In this document: one piece after another, positions 1 through 9,067 of the stretch
Layout of the letters: every line of letters starts with the position of its first letter
Numbering within the stretch: position 1 is the stretch's first letter
Assembly (NCBI GenBank): GCA_964473105.1
Contig: CAYYNQ010000105.1
Coordinates: 7,414-71,413, forward strand
From: CAYYNQ01 sp964473105
GTDB lineage: Bacteria; Sumerlaeota; Sumerlaeia; MVZB01
Length of the DNA stretch: 64,000 bases
Reading direction: 5' to 3'
Translations under genes and position numbers: made by a program
Notes under the pieces: model-generated
Seen by the model: only the letters and a program-made list of their open reading frames with translations
What the model was told of the DNA's origin: nothing
The model's database searches: none

Positions 1-1
1 T

Positions 2-427
2 GAATATATTTTCCATCTTACCCATGCGGGAGATGTCAGCCTTGATCGGTTGGCAATCGGTGTTCCTTACCAGGACCCAAGTAATATCGGTCGATGGAAA
101 TCAGCCAGTGGTGGATTGCATTGCCGTGGAAATACATGGTTTACACCCTATCCGACCATCAAATACCGCGCGAAGGACCGACCTCACCCGGCGACATTTC
201 CTCCGATGTTGCCCGAACGTTGTTTCAGGCTTCATGGCCTTCAATCCATCCATCGCGTGATGGACCCATTCATCGGTCTGGGAACGACGGCTGTGGCTGC
301 AGCTGGACTGGGGATTGACTGTATCGGGTTTGATATCGACGGGGCGTATCTGGATGTAGCGAGGCAGTCATTATCGGGACTCCCGTGTCAGGTAAGGCTG
401 GACCGGAATACGGATCAAGCCGGGTAG
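2..427 (+). CDS. Site-specific DNA methyltransferase, C-terminal part (5' end outside window)
   Basis: The reading frame is open from base 2, so the gene begins upstream of the window. The visible 141 residues contain a stretch like the end of a target-recognition region (A-I-G-V-P-Y-Q-D-P-S-N-I-G-R-W), then H-P-A-T-F-P, and then D-P-F-I-G-L-G-T-T, the S-adenosylmethionine-binding motif I. This late position of motif I is typical of beta-class N4-cytosine/N6-adenine methyltransferases, whose DPPY-type catalytic motif lies further upstream. It probably methylates a short DNA site. Whether a restriction partner exists cannot be seen. The gene converges with the glycosyltransferase on the minus strand, leaving a 31-base gap. 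The family is clear; specificity is unknown. Confidence 0.85.
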   Translation, partial: EYIFHLTHAGDVSLDRLAIGVPYQDPSNIGRWKSASGGLHCRGNTWFTPYPTIKYRAKDRPHPATFPPMLPERCFRLHGLQSIHRVMDPFIGLGTTAVAAAGLGIDCIGFDIDGAYLDVARQSLSGLPCQVRLDRNTDQAG

Positions 428-458
428 AACTTTTTGTGTCTGGGTTTGGACAAGTTGT

Positions 459-1643
459 CTACTGTGTTGTGAGGATTCTTGGTTTTATCTGTCGGTAAAG
501 TTTGATGATGCCTTGGCCGTTCTTTTCCCAGCTGTGTTCCCTTTCAGCCCGTTTCCTTGCGGCCAGACCCATTTTCAGAAGTTTTTCGGGACTGGATAGT
601 AACTGTATGATTGATTCAGTGATCTGGTCGGTATTACCCGGTTCGAAAATCAGACCCTCATGGCCATGATCAAGCGCCTCTTGGATTGCCGGGTAACTGG
701 GCGCGAGGACCGGTACGCCGGACGCTTGGTATTCGAATAGCTTGGCGGGCGATGACCAGTAGGTGGTATCGGGAATCATAGCGATATCCATGGCCCGGAC
801 ATGATTGGGAATGGCCTTGTGGGCGACCGATCCGATGAAGTGGATCACATCATCGAGCTTCCTTTCCCGAACCTTCTGTCGATGCTTCTCGAGTTTCTCC
901 CCCTCACCTCCAACGATCAGGAAAGCATGGGGTCTACAGTTTAGACCGTGCAGTTTTTCGGCGACCTCGTAAATCAGGTTCAAGCCGTGCCATCCTGACA
1001 ACGTGCCAACGTAACCAATGATAAACCGGTTCTCCAGCTTGTGCTTTCGCAGAATCTCATCTCCATTGTGTGATGGGTTGAAGTCATCGAGGTTGACGGC
1101 CATCGGCATCTTTTCAATGTTATCCAGCGGGATTCCCAGCTTATTGACATCCTGCCTTAGCGGTTCACTAACAACTATAAGATGCGGTGAATTCCTGATC
1201 AGTGATTTCTCAACCTTGCGGGCCAGCCAGCCCAACCGAATTCTATCCTTTTGCTCCTTGGTCAAGAATGCATTCATCTCCATCAGTCGTGGAAGCCCAT
1301 ACTTGCGCTGCGCTTTCTCCCCGGCCCGGGAATAAAGGGAATATCGTTCATAGATGGCATCAGGTCTCCATTCTCGAATAAAATCGTCGAGTCGGGACCA
1401 CATTCGCTGGTCCAGCAGAATGTGACGCATATCAAAGCCGATCTTCTTGGATTTTGGACGCGGGATTTTGATTACATCAAGCCTCTCCTTCGGATCATGG
1501 TCACCCTCCGTGTTTGAACAGAATAACTTCACCTTATGTCCCAGTCGTTGCAGGGCATAGCAGGTTTCCCTAACGTGGGTTGAACATCCCTTACGGCCAA
1601 AGATGGGAATACCGGGATCCGTACACAGATAGATAATCTTCAT
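459..1643 (-). CDS. GT4-type glycosyltransferase
   Basis: This protein of about 394 residues has the two-Rossmann-domain layout of GT-B, family 4 glycosyltransferases. The N-terminus (M-K-I-I-Y-L-C-T-D-P-G-I-P) is the acceptor-side first strand, followed by a C-S-T-H-V-R-E helix. The C-terminal half carries I-G-Y-V-G-T-L-S-G-W-H-G and the donor-binding E-Y-Q-A-S-G-V-P-V-L-A segment (E-x7-E-like region). It probably transfers a nucleotide-activated sugar to an envelope lipid, polysaccharide or small molecule; the acceptor is unknown. I chose the ATG at 1643 because an AGGAAG ribosome site lies just upstream. An upstream in-frame start at 1700 would overlap pdxJ. It is the last gene of the leftward cdaA-ybbR-pdxJ group. 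Confidence 0.85.
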   Translation of the reverse strand: MKIIYLCTDPGIPIFGRKGCSTHVRETCYALQRLGHKVKLFCSNTEGDHDPKERLDVIKIPRPKSKKIGFDMRHILLDQRMWSRLDDFIREWRPDAIYERYSLYSRAGEKAQRKYGLPRLMEMNAFLTKEQKDRIRLGWLARKVEKSLIRNSPHLIVVSEPLRQDVNKLGIPLDNIEKMPMAVNLDDFNPSHNGDEILRKHKLENRFIIGYVGTLSGWHGLNLIYEVAEKLHGLNCRPHAFLIVGGEGEKLEKHRQKVRERKLDDVIHFIGSVAHKAIPNHVRAMDIAMIPDTTYWSSPAKLFEYQASGVPVLAPSYPAIQEALDHGHEGLIFEPGNTDQITESIIQLLSSPEKLLKMGLAARKRAEREHSWEKNGQGIIKLYRQIKPRILTTQ

Positions 1644-1696
1644 GATGGTGGCAGCTTCCTGAACGGACCGTTCGGTGTTTGTCCTTCTATTTCCAT

Positions 1697-2446
1697 TCAA
1701 GTTGTATCGAACCGGTATGTGTGGGGGTGATGTGTCGCTTCAGCGATCAACCGGGCCATCTGGCGGGTTGCCTTTCCCAAACCGTCGAATACAGACTGGC
1801 TGATGATGGAATGTCCGATATTCAGTTCGGATATATTGGGTATGGCTGCGACCGGCCCGACATTATGATAATTCAGGCCATGGCCTGCATTCACAATCAG
1901 TCCGAGATCGAGGCCGAAGCGGGTTGATTTGGCAAGTTTATCCCATTCCAACCCCTGGTCCGTTTCGTTCTGCGTGTTGGCCCACGGCCCGGTGTGCAGC
2001 TCGATCTCATTCACGCCGCATTCAGCCGAGGCTTTGATTTGTTGGTGGTCGGCATCAATAAACAGGCTGACGCGGATACCGGAATCCTGAAGGGTGGATA
2101 CTGCCCTGCGAATCTTGGCGATGTCGGCCATTACGTTAAGACCACCCTCGGTCGTGATCTCTTCGCGACGTTCAGGGACCAAGGTTACGATATCGGGCTT
2201 GATCTCAATAGCGGTCCCCATTTCTGCAGTCGCCATTTCGAGGTTCATGTGCCCCTGAACCACTTCGTGCACAAGACGTACGTCCCGGGACTGCACATGC
2301 CTCCGATCTTCTCGGAGATGCATGGTTACACCAGTCGATCCAGCGCGCTCAACAATCATGGCAGCCATGACGGGGTCGGGTTCCTTGCCTTGACGCGCCT
2401 GGCGTATGGTGGCCACATGGTCGATGTTAACGCAGAGGGTGGACAT
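1697..2446 (-). CDS. pdxJ: Pyridoxine 5'-phosphate synthase PdxJ
   Basis: PdxJ condenses 1-deoxyxylulose 5-phosphate with 3-amino-2-oxopropyl phosphate to form pyridoxine 5'-phosphate in the DXP-dependent vitamin B6 pathway in the cytoplasm. The 249-residue length fits the family. The N-terminus L-C-V-N-I-D-H-V-A-T-I-R-Q-A-R is the signature of the TIM-barrel enzyme, followed by the H-L-R-E-D-R-R-H phosphate-binding segment and, near the C-terminus, N-A-G-H-G-L-N-Y and E-L-N-I-G-H-S-I. It lies 90 bases downstream of ybbR on the same strand and just upstream of the GT4 gene. A cdaA-ybbR-...-pdxJ neighbourhood is found in other bacteria, usually with glmM, which is absent here. Confidence 0.97.
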   Translation of the reverse strand: MSTLCVNIDHVATIRQARQGKEPDPVMAAMIVERAGSTGVTMHLREDRRHVQSRDVRLVHEVVQGHMNLEMATAEMGTAIEIKPDIVTLVPERREEITTEGGLNVMADIAKIRRAVSTLQDSGIRVSLFIDADHQQIKASAECGVNEIELHTGPWANTQNETDQGLEWDKLAKSTRFGLDLGLIVNAGHGLNYHNVGPVAAIPNISELNIGHSIISQSVFDGLGKATRQMARLIAEATHHPHTYRFDTT

Positions 2447-2536
2447 AAGGAAAAGAGGCCCTTTGGGCTAGAAACGCCTTGCCGTTGCACGTCCCGAGAT
2501 CTTCATCGGGTTGCCCTGTTCTAGAAGAATCCGGTA

Positions 2537-3613
2537 TTATCGGACCGATGGGTCGCTTTTTCGGGATTCACCGTTTATGACTTCACCGGATTTATCTGTG
2601 CCGGGTACCATTGCTACGAATTTTACCGTGATTCTCGGGGGCTTGCATTCCCTGATTTCAACCATCGTGCGATCATCCTTGTTGACGGATGTGGCCCATT
2701 CAAGGCGCACACCGGTATCTTGGATTTGGCCGACTTCCTCCTTTGGATGGATTGCCGGAGCCAGTCTGAAATCAAATTTTGTCAGCCTGTCCAGCGTTCG
2801 TAGAGGACCATATACAACCACGTCTGCAACCGGTGGATCAATCACTGCTTCCAGATCCTCGCGAATGATGACGGGAATTATCGGGACGTCGGTGATTGTA
2901 GTCAGTTCCATCCTTGGGTTCATGGCGAAATGTACGCGGTATTTGTCAGTCTGTTGGTTGAGCACGGTCAGTCCCTTCGGCACCACCAGTTTGAGGAATT
3001 TCTGGCCGCTTCCATTCAGGGTGGAAAGGTCTATTAGCTCCGTTCTGATCATGCTTCCGGCCTGTTCGAAAGATTCGAGCTCATCGGGGTGGCCGGTGAT
3101 CAAAACCTTGTCCGGATCTGCTTTTTCGCCTGCAAGCATCCAATAGGGATGCAAGTTGCCTGTCGTGACGACGTCAATCTTCGCGACCATGGTCTCAAGA
3201 CGGGCAGTCAAAGTCACCTCCGCAGGATCAATCCCGAGAATCTTGACATTTCTGACACCACGCAGATGGATATCCTCGGGTTTCAGCTCACGTTTCTCCC
3301 TTTTGGGCTGGTCCGGTTCAATCCAATCCGCGGGGTTCTGAGGAAAGAGATCCATGGCATCAATTCGGACCGCGAAGTTTTTAGATACGACCCGTTGCCG
3401 ATTATCCAATGAAAACTGAACATTGATCTCGACCTGATTGAGGTCGATATCCGTATCCACCGTCATGTTGGGCGGGATGTTGTCCTGTAGTTCCAGGTTG
3501 ACTGTCATCCAGTCTTCACTCAAGACACCCTGTTTCGCGATCAGCCAGAGCATGAACGCAAGGAACAGTGATATCAGGCCTAATATCAGGTGTATTCGCA
3601 GTTGGTTATGCAT
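2537..3613 (-). CDS. ybbR: YbbR-domain membrane protein, partner of the diadenylate cyclase
   Basis: About 358 residues. An N-terminal membrane helix (residues about 5-27, L-I-L-G-L-I-S-L-F-L-A-F-M-L-W-L-I) is followed by a long extracytoplasmic region of beta-rich YbbR repeats, with recurring V-x-V-x-G-P/H segments such as I-T-G-H-P-D-E-L and V-V-Y-G-P-L-R-T-L. In Firmicutes this protein (CdaR) binds and modulates the diadenylate cyclase CdaA, which fits the gene order here. The ATG at 3613 overlaps the end of cdaA by 8 bases, implying translational coupling. An in-frame upstream start at 3661 lies inside cdaA and is less likely. Direct evidence is the membrane segment and context; the regulatory role is inferred from homologues. 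Confidence 0.88.
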   Translation of the reverse strand: MHNQLRIHLILGLISLFLAFMLWLIAKQGVLSEDWMTVNLELQDNIPPNMTVDTDIDLNQVEINVQFSLDNRQRVVSKNFAVRIDAMDLFPQNPADWIEPDQPKREKRELKPEDIHLRGVRNVKILGIDPAEVTLTARLETMVAKIDVVTTGNLHPYWMLAGEKADPDKVLITGHPDELESFEQAGSMIRTELIDLSTLNGSGQKFLKLVVPKGLTVLNQQTDKYRVHFAMNPRMELTTITDVPIIPVIIREDLEAVIDPPVADVVVYGPLRTLDRLTKFDFRLAPAIHPKEEVGQIQDTGVRLEWATSVNKDDRTMVEIRECKPPRITVKFVAMVPGTDKSGEVINGESRKSDPSVR

Positions 3614-4418
3614 CGGGATTGCCGGCCTTGTTTTCCTCGGCGGCCTCGAGGTCGAGTTCACGCTCCAAGCGGCGGGCCAAGTCTTCGCGGTTCAACCCGC
3701 TTTTGAGCTGACCATCAACAGAGATTGAAACTATACCGGTTTCTTCAGAAACAACCAGCACAACCGCATCAGTTTCCTCACTGAGGCCGATCGCAGCGCG
3801 GTGACGCGTTCCAAGTGCGTGGCTCAATTCCGGGTCATCGCTCAACCCCAGAATGCATTTTGCTGCAACCAGGGTATCACCACGAATTACGATGGCCCCA
3901 TCATGCAGAGGAGTCAGGCTGGTGAAGACAGTCCGAATCAGTTCGGACGATACACGAGCTTCCACTGCAATTCCCCGTTCCGTGTATGAATCCAATGGAT
4001 TACGGCGCTCTATTGCAATCAATGCACCGGTACGCCTTGCTGACATTGCCATGATAGCCTCGATAAGCTCATCGACGGCTTCGCGTTCCCGGGCCGGGAA
4101 GAAGGACCGAAAGAACCTCATACGTCCGATATCGGTCATGACTCTTCTGAACTCATTCTGAAAAATGATGAGAAACACCAGAATTATGAAGATCCAGAAG
4201 AACTGGAAGATGAGAATCATGGCTTTCAAATCAAAAGAACGGGCAATGAGGTAAAGAGAGAGTGATAAAAAGATGACGAGCACGAAACCCATCAGTGCGA
4301 CAAATGACCGCGTATATCTCAACATCAGAAAAAGTGTATAGAAAAACAGTGTCACCAGCAGGATGTCTAGGACATCCATAATTCCAAGATTTTGGATGGC
4401 AAGCTGAAGTTCTTGCAT
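3606..4418 (-). CDS. cdaA: CdaA-type diadenylate cyclase (c-di-AMP synthase)
   Basis: Converts two ATP molecules to cyclic di-AMP at the inner membrane. The 270-residue protein has three N-terminal membrane helices (about residues 14-33, 38-58, 67-87), a linker, then the DisA_N catalytic domain. The diagnostic D-G-A motif is at residues 173-175 and R-H-R at 205-207, so it is expected to be active. It is the first gene of a leftward unit with ybbR and pdxJ. The intergenic region upstream separates it from a divergent glycosyltransferase gene and contains a 17-base palindrome that could be an operator. In other bacteria c-di-AMP controls potassium/osmolyte transport and envelope homeostasis; its targets here are unknown. 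Confidence 0.95.
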   Translation of the reverse strand: MQELQLAIQNLGIMDVLDILLVTLFFYTLFLMLRYTRSFVALMGFVLVIFLSLSLYLIARSFDLKAMILIFQFFWIFIILVFLIIFQNEFRRVMTDIGRMRFFRSFFPAREREAVDELIEAIMAMSARRTGALIAIERRNPLDSYTERGIAVEARVSSELIRTVFTSLTPLHDGAIVIRGDTLVAAKCILGLSDDPELSHALGTRHRAAIGLSEETDAVVLVVSEETGIVSISVDGQLKSGLNREDLARRLERELDLEAAEENKAGNPDA

Positions 4419-4780
4419 GATTCCCTTCGTCCGGATGGAGATGATTGAGGCCGAATCCGGATTTGTGTTAGGCCGTTGAGGGGGCGGTCTGAATCCGTCC
4501 GGGACCTGCAGTCATAATGTGTCATTATGCTAATCTGCTCCCGGCATGCAACATTTGATGCATCAGTGGGTGTGGTTGACATGATATGATTCGCCATCGG
4601 GGTGATGGCAAAGTCCTGGGTGGATACAGGGATGTTCGAGCCCAGGGGAGGAGGAACCCGGCGATTCTCCCGATGATGTCAAGATCCATGCCTCTAGTCA
4701 TGTGTCCGGATAAAAGCCCTGTTGTAATCTGTCCCCTTGACGGGATAGCCTGATACTATCCGTGAACCCCGAGAGGAGAC
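4419..4780. other. Divergent intergenic region cdaA / glycosyltransferase
   Basis: No credible gene in 362 bases. It must hold the promoters for leftward cdaA and the rightward glycosyltransferase gene. It contains two perfect inverted repeats: arms CATAATG/CATTATG (4513-4529) and GCCATC/GATGGC (4593-4609). I could not assign convincing -35/-10 pairs. Confidence 0.6.
4513..4529. promoter_or_regulatory. 17-base perfect palindrome, possible operator
   Basis: Arms CATAATG and CATTATG are exact reverse complements around a 3-base centre. The dyad lies 95 bases upstream of the cdaA start, in a region shared with the divergent glycosyltransferase. The symmetry and AT-rich arms fit a site for a dimeric regulator. 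No regulator gene is adjacent and the assignment is inference only. Confidence 0.35.
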
Positions 4781-6619
4781 ATGATTCTTGGCTTGCGGTT
4801 CATTCCCTGGAGACAGGATGGGAAATTGTCTTTAAATCCCGACTATCAGGGTCAACACTCCTTAAAACCTGCTATCGGGCCGCCGACTTGTTGTGGAAGT
4901 TTGGGGGTTTACGGCGTTGTGCTGGTCGTTGCTTTCCTCCTGCGTGTCATCCTCCTGCTTGAGATTCAGGATACACCCTTGGCTTTCTGGCACGAATGGA
5001 ACAGCACGGACATGGCCAAATATCTCGAGCAGGCGCACCTGATTGCGGCGGGCGATTTGCTGATTCAAGATCCCTTGATCCCCGAGGCCGACTGGATGAG
5101 GCAGGTGCCCACGCAACATCAGGCTGCTTGGCATTGCAAACACCGGCTGTATCAGCCGCCTCTCTACAGCTATCTTCTTTCTGTATTGATTCATGCAGGA
5201 TTCGATGTGCCGTCCACCACCCGCTGGATACAGATTCTTCTTGGTTGCGGCATTTGTTTGCTAACGGTGCGACTTACGACCGATGTGTTTGACCTTCGGA
5301 CAGGTTTCATCGCTGGATTGATTGCTACGGCTTATGGCCCGATGATGATCATTGAAACGCAATTGTTGCGGGGGACACTGATTCTTTTTTTGCTGACACT
5401 TGGACTCATGCTTTTCTCGGCGTGGTGGGTCGATCTTCGGCAATCAGGGGTAAAGAACCGTTCAATGCGTGGACACATCAGATTGTTTGCCTCCATGTTT
5501 TTTTTGGGTATTCTCTTCATGGCACATGAGAGTGCCCTGTTTCCTTCACTATTGATTGCCGGAGCAACGGCTTTCCGCCTTCATCGTGAAGATCATAGTA
5601 AAGCAACCTGGTTACTGGTTATCTGTGTCATCTGCTGGCTGATCGGCAGTTCCCCATTATGGATTCGTAATCTACATTTCGGCCTTTCTCCGTTAGAACC
5701 GTATTTTGGGTCTATGACGGCCATTGCCCTGGTGAATCATGCGGGCCGTCCGATCGACACTTTGGATATTTATTTCCCGGATTCCTTCTATAAGGTCATG
5801 ATTGGAGGTCGGGATGGAATGTTACAGCTACTCGGCGCCATCACAGATACCCATGACGGGGAATCAGGTCGATGGTTCTATGGTTGGCTTCTACGTGATT
5901 TGGCCCTACTGATTGGTCCTGAGCATAATGAGAATCTTTCTTATGCATATTTCCGGCTCGTTGCTCCGGTGCTTTCATGCTGTCTGGATTTCCGGTTCCT
6001 GTTGCCACTAGCTGGAGTTGGCTTGGCTGTCTGGTTCAAGTATGGCCGACGAAATCAACCCTCCCGCCGAGCATTAATCTACCTGTTATTGGGTTATGGG
6101 CTGCTCACATTCGGTCTCCTCAGTCTTGTTTACCCTTTCGGTCGTTACCGTTTGCTCCTTCTGCCGGTAATGTTGCCCCTTTCGGGTTACGCCATTGTAA
6201 ATTTTCTCGAAGCTGTGACTGCCCGCCGCTACCACCGGGCCTTAGCTCTGGTCCTGCTCGTTATGGGCCTGATGATTCTCCAATTAGCGCTTGGCCGGGT
6301 TCGGCCGCTGGATAGGTTGGGCCGGTTAAGGCCAGCGGATTTTCTGGTCGCATCCAGAATGTTGTATCAATGGGGTAGGCCGGACAATGCCGCAGCACAC
6401 TTGGATGAGGGGATTGCTAGGGGACTTGACTCAAAGCAGATGTCTCTTGAGGCTGAGCTCGCTCGGGGACAGGCGTTTTACCTGACGGGAAATTTACATC
6501 AGGCTAGGCGGGCGTGGATGAATGCTCTCAGAATCAGGCCAGATGATCCGACAGCTCATGAACATCTTCAGCGTCTTGATGCAGGATTTACATCGCAAAT
6601 GTTACATCCGGACTCCTAA
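4781..6619 (+). CDS. Multi-spanning membrane glycosyltransferase with C-terminal TPR tail
   Basis: The 612-residue protein has many hydrophobic helices (about residues 47-66, 150-185, 190-210, 228-250, 273-292, 410-425, 438-500). A first periplasmic loop, with acidic W-N-S-T-D-M-A-K-Y after helix 1, resembles GT39/GT83 (PMT/ArnT-like) polyprenyl-phosphate-sugar transferases. These place sugars on proteins or lipids on the outer face of the inner membrane. The last about 90 residues form at least two TPR-like helical pairs (G-R-P-D-N-A-A-A-H-L-D-E; G-N-L-H-Q-A-R-R-A-W), which is common in such proteins from sparsely sampled phyla. A strong GAGAGGAGA ribosome site precedes the ATG. Substrate and donor are not identifiable. 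Confidence 0.8.
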   Translation: MILGLRFIPWRQDGKLSLNPDYQGQHSLKPAIGPPTCCGSLGVYGVVLVVAFLLRVILLLEIQDTPLAFWHEWNSTDMAKYLEQAHLIAAGDLLIQDPLIPEADWMRQVPTQHQAAWHCKHRLYQPPLYSYLLSVLIHAGFDVPSTTRWIQILLGCGICLLTVRLTTDVFDLRTGFIAGLIATAYGPMMIIETQLLRGTLILFLLTLGLMLFSAWWVDLRQSGVKNRSMRGHIRLFASMFFLGILFMAHESALFPSLLIAGATAFRLHREDHSKATWLLVICVICWLIGSSPLWIRNLHFGLSPLEPYFGSMTAIALVNHAGRPIDTLDIYFPDSFYKVMIGGRDGMLQLLGAITDTHDGESGRWFYGWLLRDLALLIGPEHNENLSYAYFRLVAPVLSCCLDFRFLLPLAGVGLAVWFKYGRRNQPSRRALIYLLLGYGLLTFGLLSLVYPFGRYRLLLLPVMLPLSGYAIVNFLEAVTARRYHRALALVLLVMGLMILQLALGRVRPLDRLGRLRPADFLVASRMLYQWGRPDNAAAHLDEGIARGLDSKQMSLEAELARGQAFYLTGNLHQARRAWMNALRIRPDDPTAHEHLQRLDAGFTSQMLHPDS

Positions 6620-6700
6620 CCGGAATATTGTCAACCATGAAGAGTCAGATCTGGTTCGTCGTAAGGTATCCAGATGTAAAATCAGTCACAGGAGTCATGA

Positions 6701-6850
6701 ATGCACCTGTCGCGATACATGCTGGACCGTCTTTGGGATTCCAAGCCGCAGGTCTTGGTTTTCGATATGGACGGCACGATCGTGGATACCCGCAACGCCC
6801 ACATGGTGGCTTGGCGGCCCCTGATTCGCAAACACCGAATTTCCACATAG
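6701..6850 (+). pseudogene. Truncated HAD-family phosphatase remnant
   Basis: A 49-codon frame starting with ATG at 6701, behind a good AGGAG ribosome site, encodes L-V-F-D-M-D-G-T-I-V-D-T-R-N-A-H-M-V-A-W-R. This is the first catalytic motif (D-x-D-G-T) and start of the cap region of beta-phosphoglucomutase-like HAD hydrolases. The frame then stops at TAG (6848-6850), whereas intact members are about 200-230 residues. I find no continuation of HAD motifs II-IV in the following 670 bases in any frame. It is best read as the 5' relic of a deleted gene; a functional 49-residue peptide is unlikely but not excluded. Confidence 0.65.
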
Positions 6851-7520
6851 ATACCTGAATGATTGCGGAAACGACATTTTGCCGGGACGAATGTTTCATT
6901 TTCGACCTTTGGTTTGGTCCGGACAGGGGTCGACATGACTATGATGTGATTTCAGGGGAAAAGGAGCTATAATTTCAGGCAGTCGTCACAGGGGCATAAC
7001 CGGCTCCGGCACGGGTTTCAGGCTTTATTGAGTTGCGCCGATCCAAGGTCTGCGTCCGGGAGACCTGCCACATCAGATCCCGCTGAGCATGCTGGGTTTA
7101 TTCTGCGAGTGCTGGGGATCGTTTATGCTTTTCACGCCGTGGTGGTTACGAGTTCGGCTGTAATGTGTGAGAAACCCGCATTCGACAGTTTTCTGGCCGC
7201 ATTGTGCCGTTTGAGTATCCGTTCCGCGCTGCCTTGGTTTCGAGGATTCGCGCCATAGACTCCAATCGGCGCCCCGGTCCGGAATGCCATTGCTGATCAA
7301 CCCACAGATATTCAGTAAAATCGGATGTGGACCCCGTTGAACCACCATGATTTTAAGCCAGTGATGAGGCTAATGAGGGTATTTGACGGCTGACTTATCC
7401 GTGCCTGTGGATAGTCGCTGAATTATTTCTTTCGATCAACCATTGAACAGGCGGCCCAAAAAATCCAGTATACAAGCAGGTTGCAAACTGCTGTCCCAAA
7501 CATTATCCAGGAGATTCCCA
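6851..7520. other. Gene-free stretch before fumC
   Basis: About 670 bases with only short overlapping frames of unconvincing composition. It follows the truncated HAD relic, so it may include further decayed sequence, but I recognise no protein motif. The fumC promoter should lie in its right part; no clear -35/-10 pair was found. Confidence 0.5.
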
Positions 7521-8915
7521 ATGTCAGAATACCGTATTGATAAAGATTCACTGGGTGAGGTCAAGGTTCCTGCGGATGCCCTCTACAAAGCCCAGACGCA
7601 GCGTGCCGTTGATAATTTCCCTGTCAGTACCCTCAAGATGCCTGCAGTGATGATTCGGGCGTTGGGTTTGGTCAAGAAATGCGCTGCAATAGTCAACCGC
7701 GACCTAGGCCTGCTTGATAACGCATTCTCCGATGCAATCTGCAACGCGGCTGATGAGGTTATCGGCGGTCATCTCAATGAGCAGTTTGTGGTTGATGTAT
7801 TTCAAACAGGATCGGGTACCTCGACCAACATGAACGCCAATGAGGTTATCGCAACCCTAGCCAATCGGCTGGCGAAATTCAAGGACGGCACAATTCATCC
7901 TAATGACCATGTCAATATGAGCCAGTCGTCAAATGATGTCTTCCCGACGGCCATTCATGTATCAGCTATGATCCAGACCCATGAGGTTTTGCTCCCGGCA
8001 CTCAGTCACCTCAGGGAGGAAATTGAAAAAAAGGCCGATTCACTGGCTGAAGTGACTAAGACAGGCCGGACTCATCTGATGGATGCGATGCCCCTGACAT
8101 TGGGGCAGGAACTATCGGCCTGGGCATGGCAGATGGGTCAGTCCATCGAACGTATTGAGGGGGTTTTGCCGCGGTTGGCGGCTTTGCCCCAGGGTGGTAC
8201 TGCAGTAGGCTCGGGCATCAATGCTCATTCAAAGTTTGCTCAGTGCTTTGCGGCAACCATGGCTCAATTGACAGGTCATCCCTTCGTCGAGACTGGTAAC
8301 CATTTCGCGGCGCAGGCATCGCTTGACTCCCCGGTGGAACTGAGCGGTCAACTAAAAACAACCGCCACGATGATGATGAAAATTGCGAATGACCTGCGCT
8401 GGATGAACAGTGGCCCGATTGCGGGGCTGGGTGAAATCGCCCTGCCCGCACTCCAACCGGGATCCTCGATTATGCCGGGCAAGGTCAACCCTGTCATATG
8501 TGAGTCTATGATGATGGTTTGTGCTCAGGTGATGGGTAACGATATCACCATCTCGATTGGCAATGAGCGGGGTAATTTTCAACTGAACGTCATGATGCCC
8601 GTGATTGCCCACAACCTGATCGAGTCGATATCCATTCTCGGCCGTTCAGTGAAAATTCTGGCGGACAAAGCGATTCGGGATTTCACGGTCAATACCGAAA
8701 GGATTGGCAGCCTCATCGATAAGAACCCCGTTCTTGTGACCACCCTTAACCCCGTCATCGGTTACGAGAAGGCAGCAGCCATTGCCAAACAGGCATACCG
8801 TGAAAGGCGGGCGCTCAAGGACGTTGCCCTAGAAGAAACGGACTTGTCGGCCGAAGAGCTGGACCGATTGCTGGACGCAACGGTCATGACCAGAGGCGGG
8901 ATTCTCGACGGTTAA
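7521..8915 (+). CDS. fumC: Class II fumarate hydratase FumC
   Basis: FumC reversibly hydrates fumarate to L-malate in the cytosol without an iron-sulfur cluster. The 464-residue length and three signature regions of the fumarase/aspartase superfamily are present: G-S-G-T-S-T-N-M-N-A-N-E-V near residue 98, T-K-T-G-R-T-H-L-M-D-A near 181, and the flexible-loop signature G-S-S-I-M-P-G-K-V-N-P at about residues 314-324 (catalytic Ser in S-S-I-M-P). The ATG at 7521 is preceded by CCAGGAG. The upstream in-frame extension lacks family similarity. It stands alone as a transcription unit, but functionally joins the frdABCD complex encoded further right, giving malate-fumarate-succinate interconversion. 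Confidence 0.97.
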   Translation: MSEYRIDKDSLGEVKVPADALYKAQTQRAVDNFPVSTLKMPAVMIRALGLVKKCAAIVNRDLGLLDNAFSDAICNAADEVIGGHLNEQFVVDVFQTGSGTSTNMNANEVIATLANRLAKFKDGTIHPNDHVNMSQSSNDVFPTAIHVSAMIQTHEVLLPALSHLREEIEKKADSLAEVTKTGRTHLMDAMPLTLGQELSAWAWQMGQSIERIEGVLPRLAALPQGGTAVGSGINAHSKFAQCFAATMAQLTGHPFVETGNHFAAQASLDSPVELSGQLKTTATMMMKIANDLRWMNSGPIAGLGEIALPALQPGSSIMPGKVNPVICESMMMVCAQVMGNDITISIGNERGNFQLNVMMPVIAHNLIESISILGRSVKILADKAIRDFTVNTERIGSLIDKNPVLVTTLNPVIGYEKAAAIAKQAYRERRALKDVALEETDLSAEELDRLLDATVMTRGGILDG

Positions 8916-9067
8916 GAACCATGAAGGATACGGATATTTCTGTCTGCAGGATCATTATGAAAACGGCTTGTATTCCCTGATTATATGAAATAGATGGAAC
9001 AAATAGGCCCCGCATCCGGTCAGGGATCATCAGCAGGTCACGCGACCAAAGGGCTGCGCCCGCGCTA

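Noticed and set aside
3801..4161. Plus-strand frames opposite cdaA
   Set aside because: Shadow frames of the clearly conserved diadenylate cyclase.
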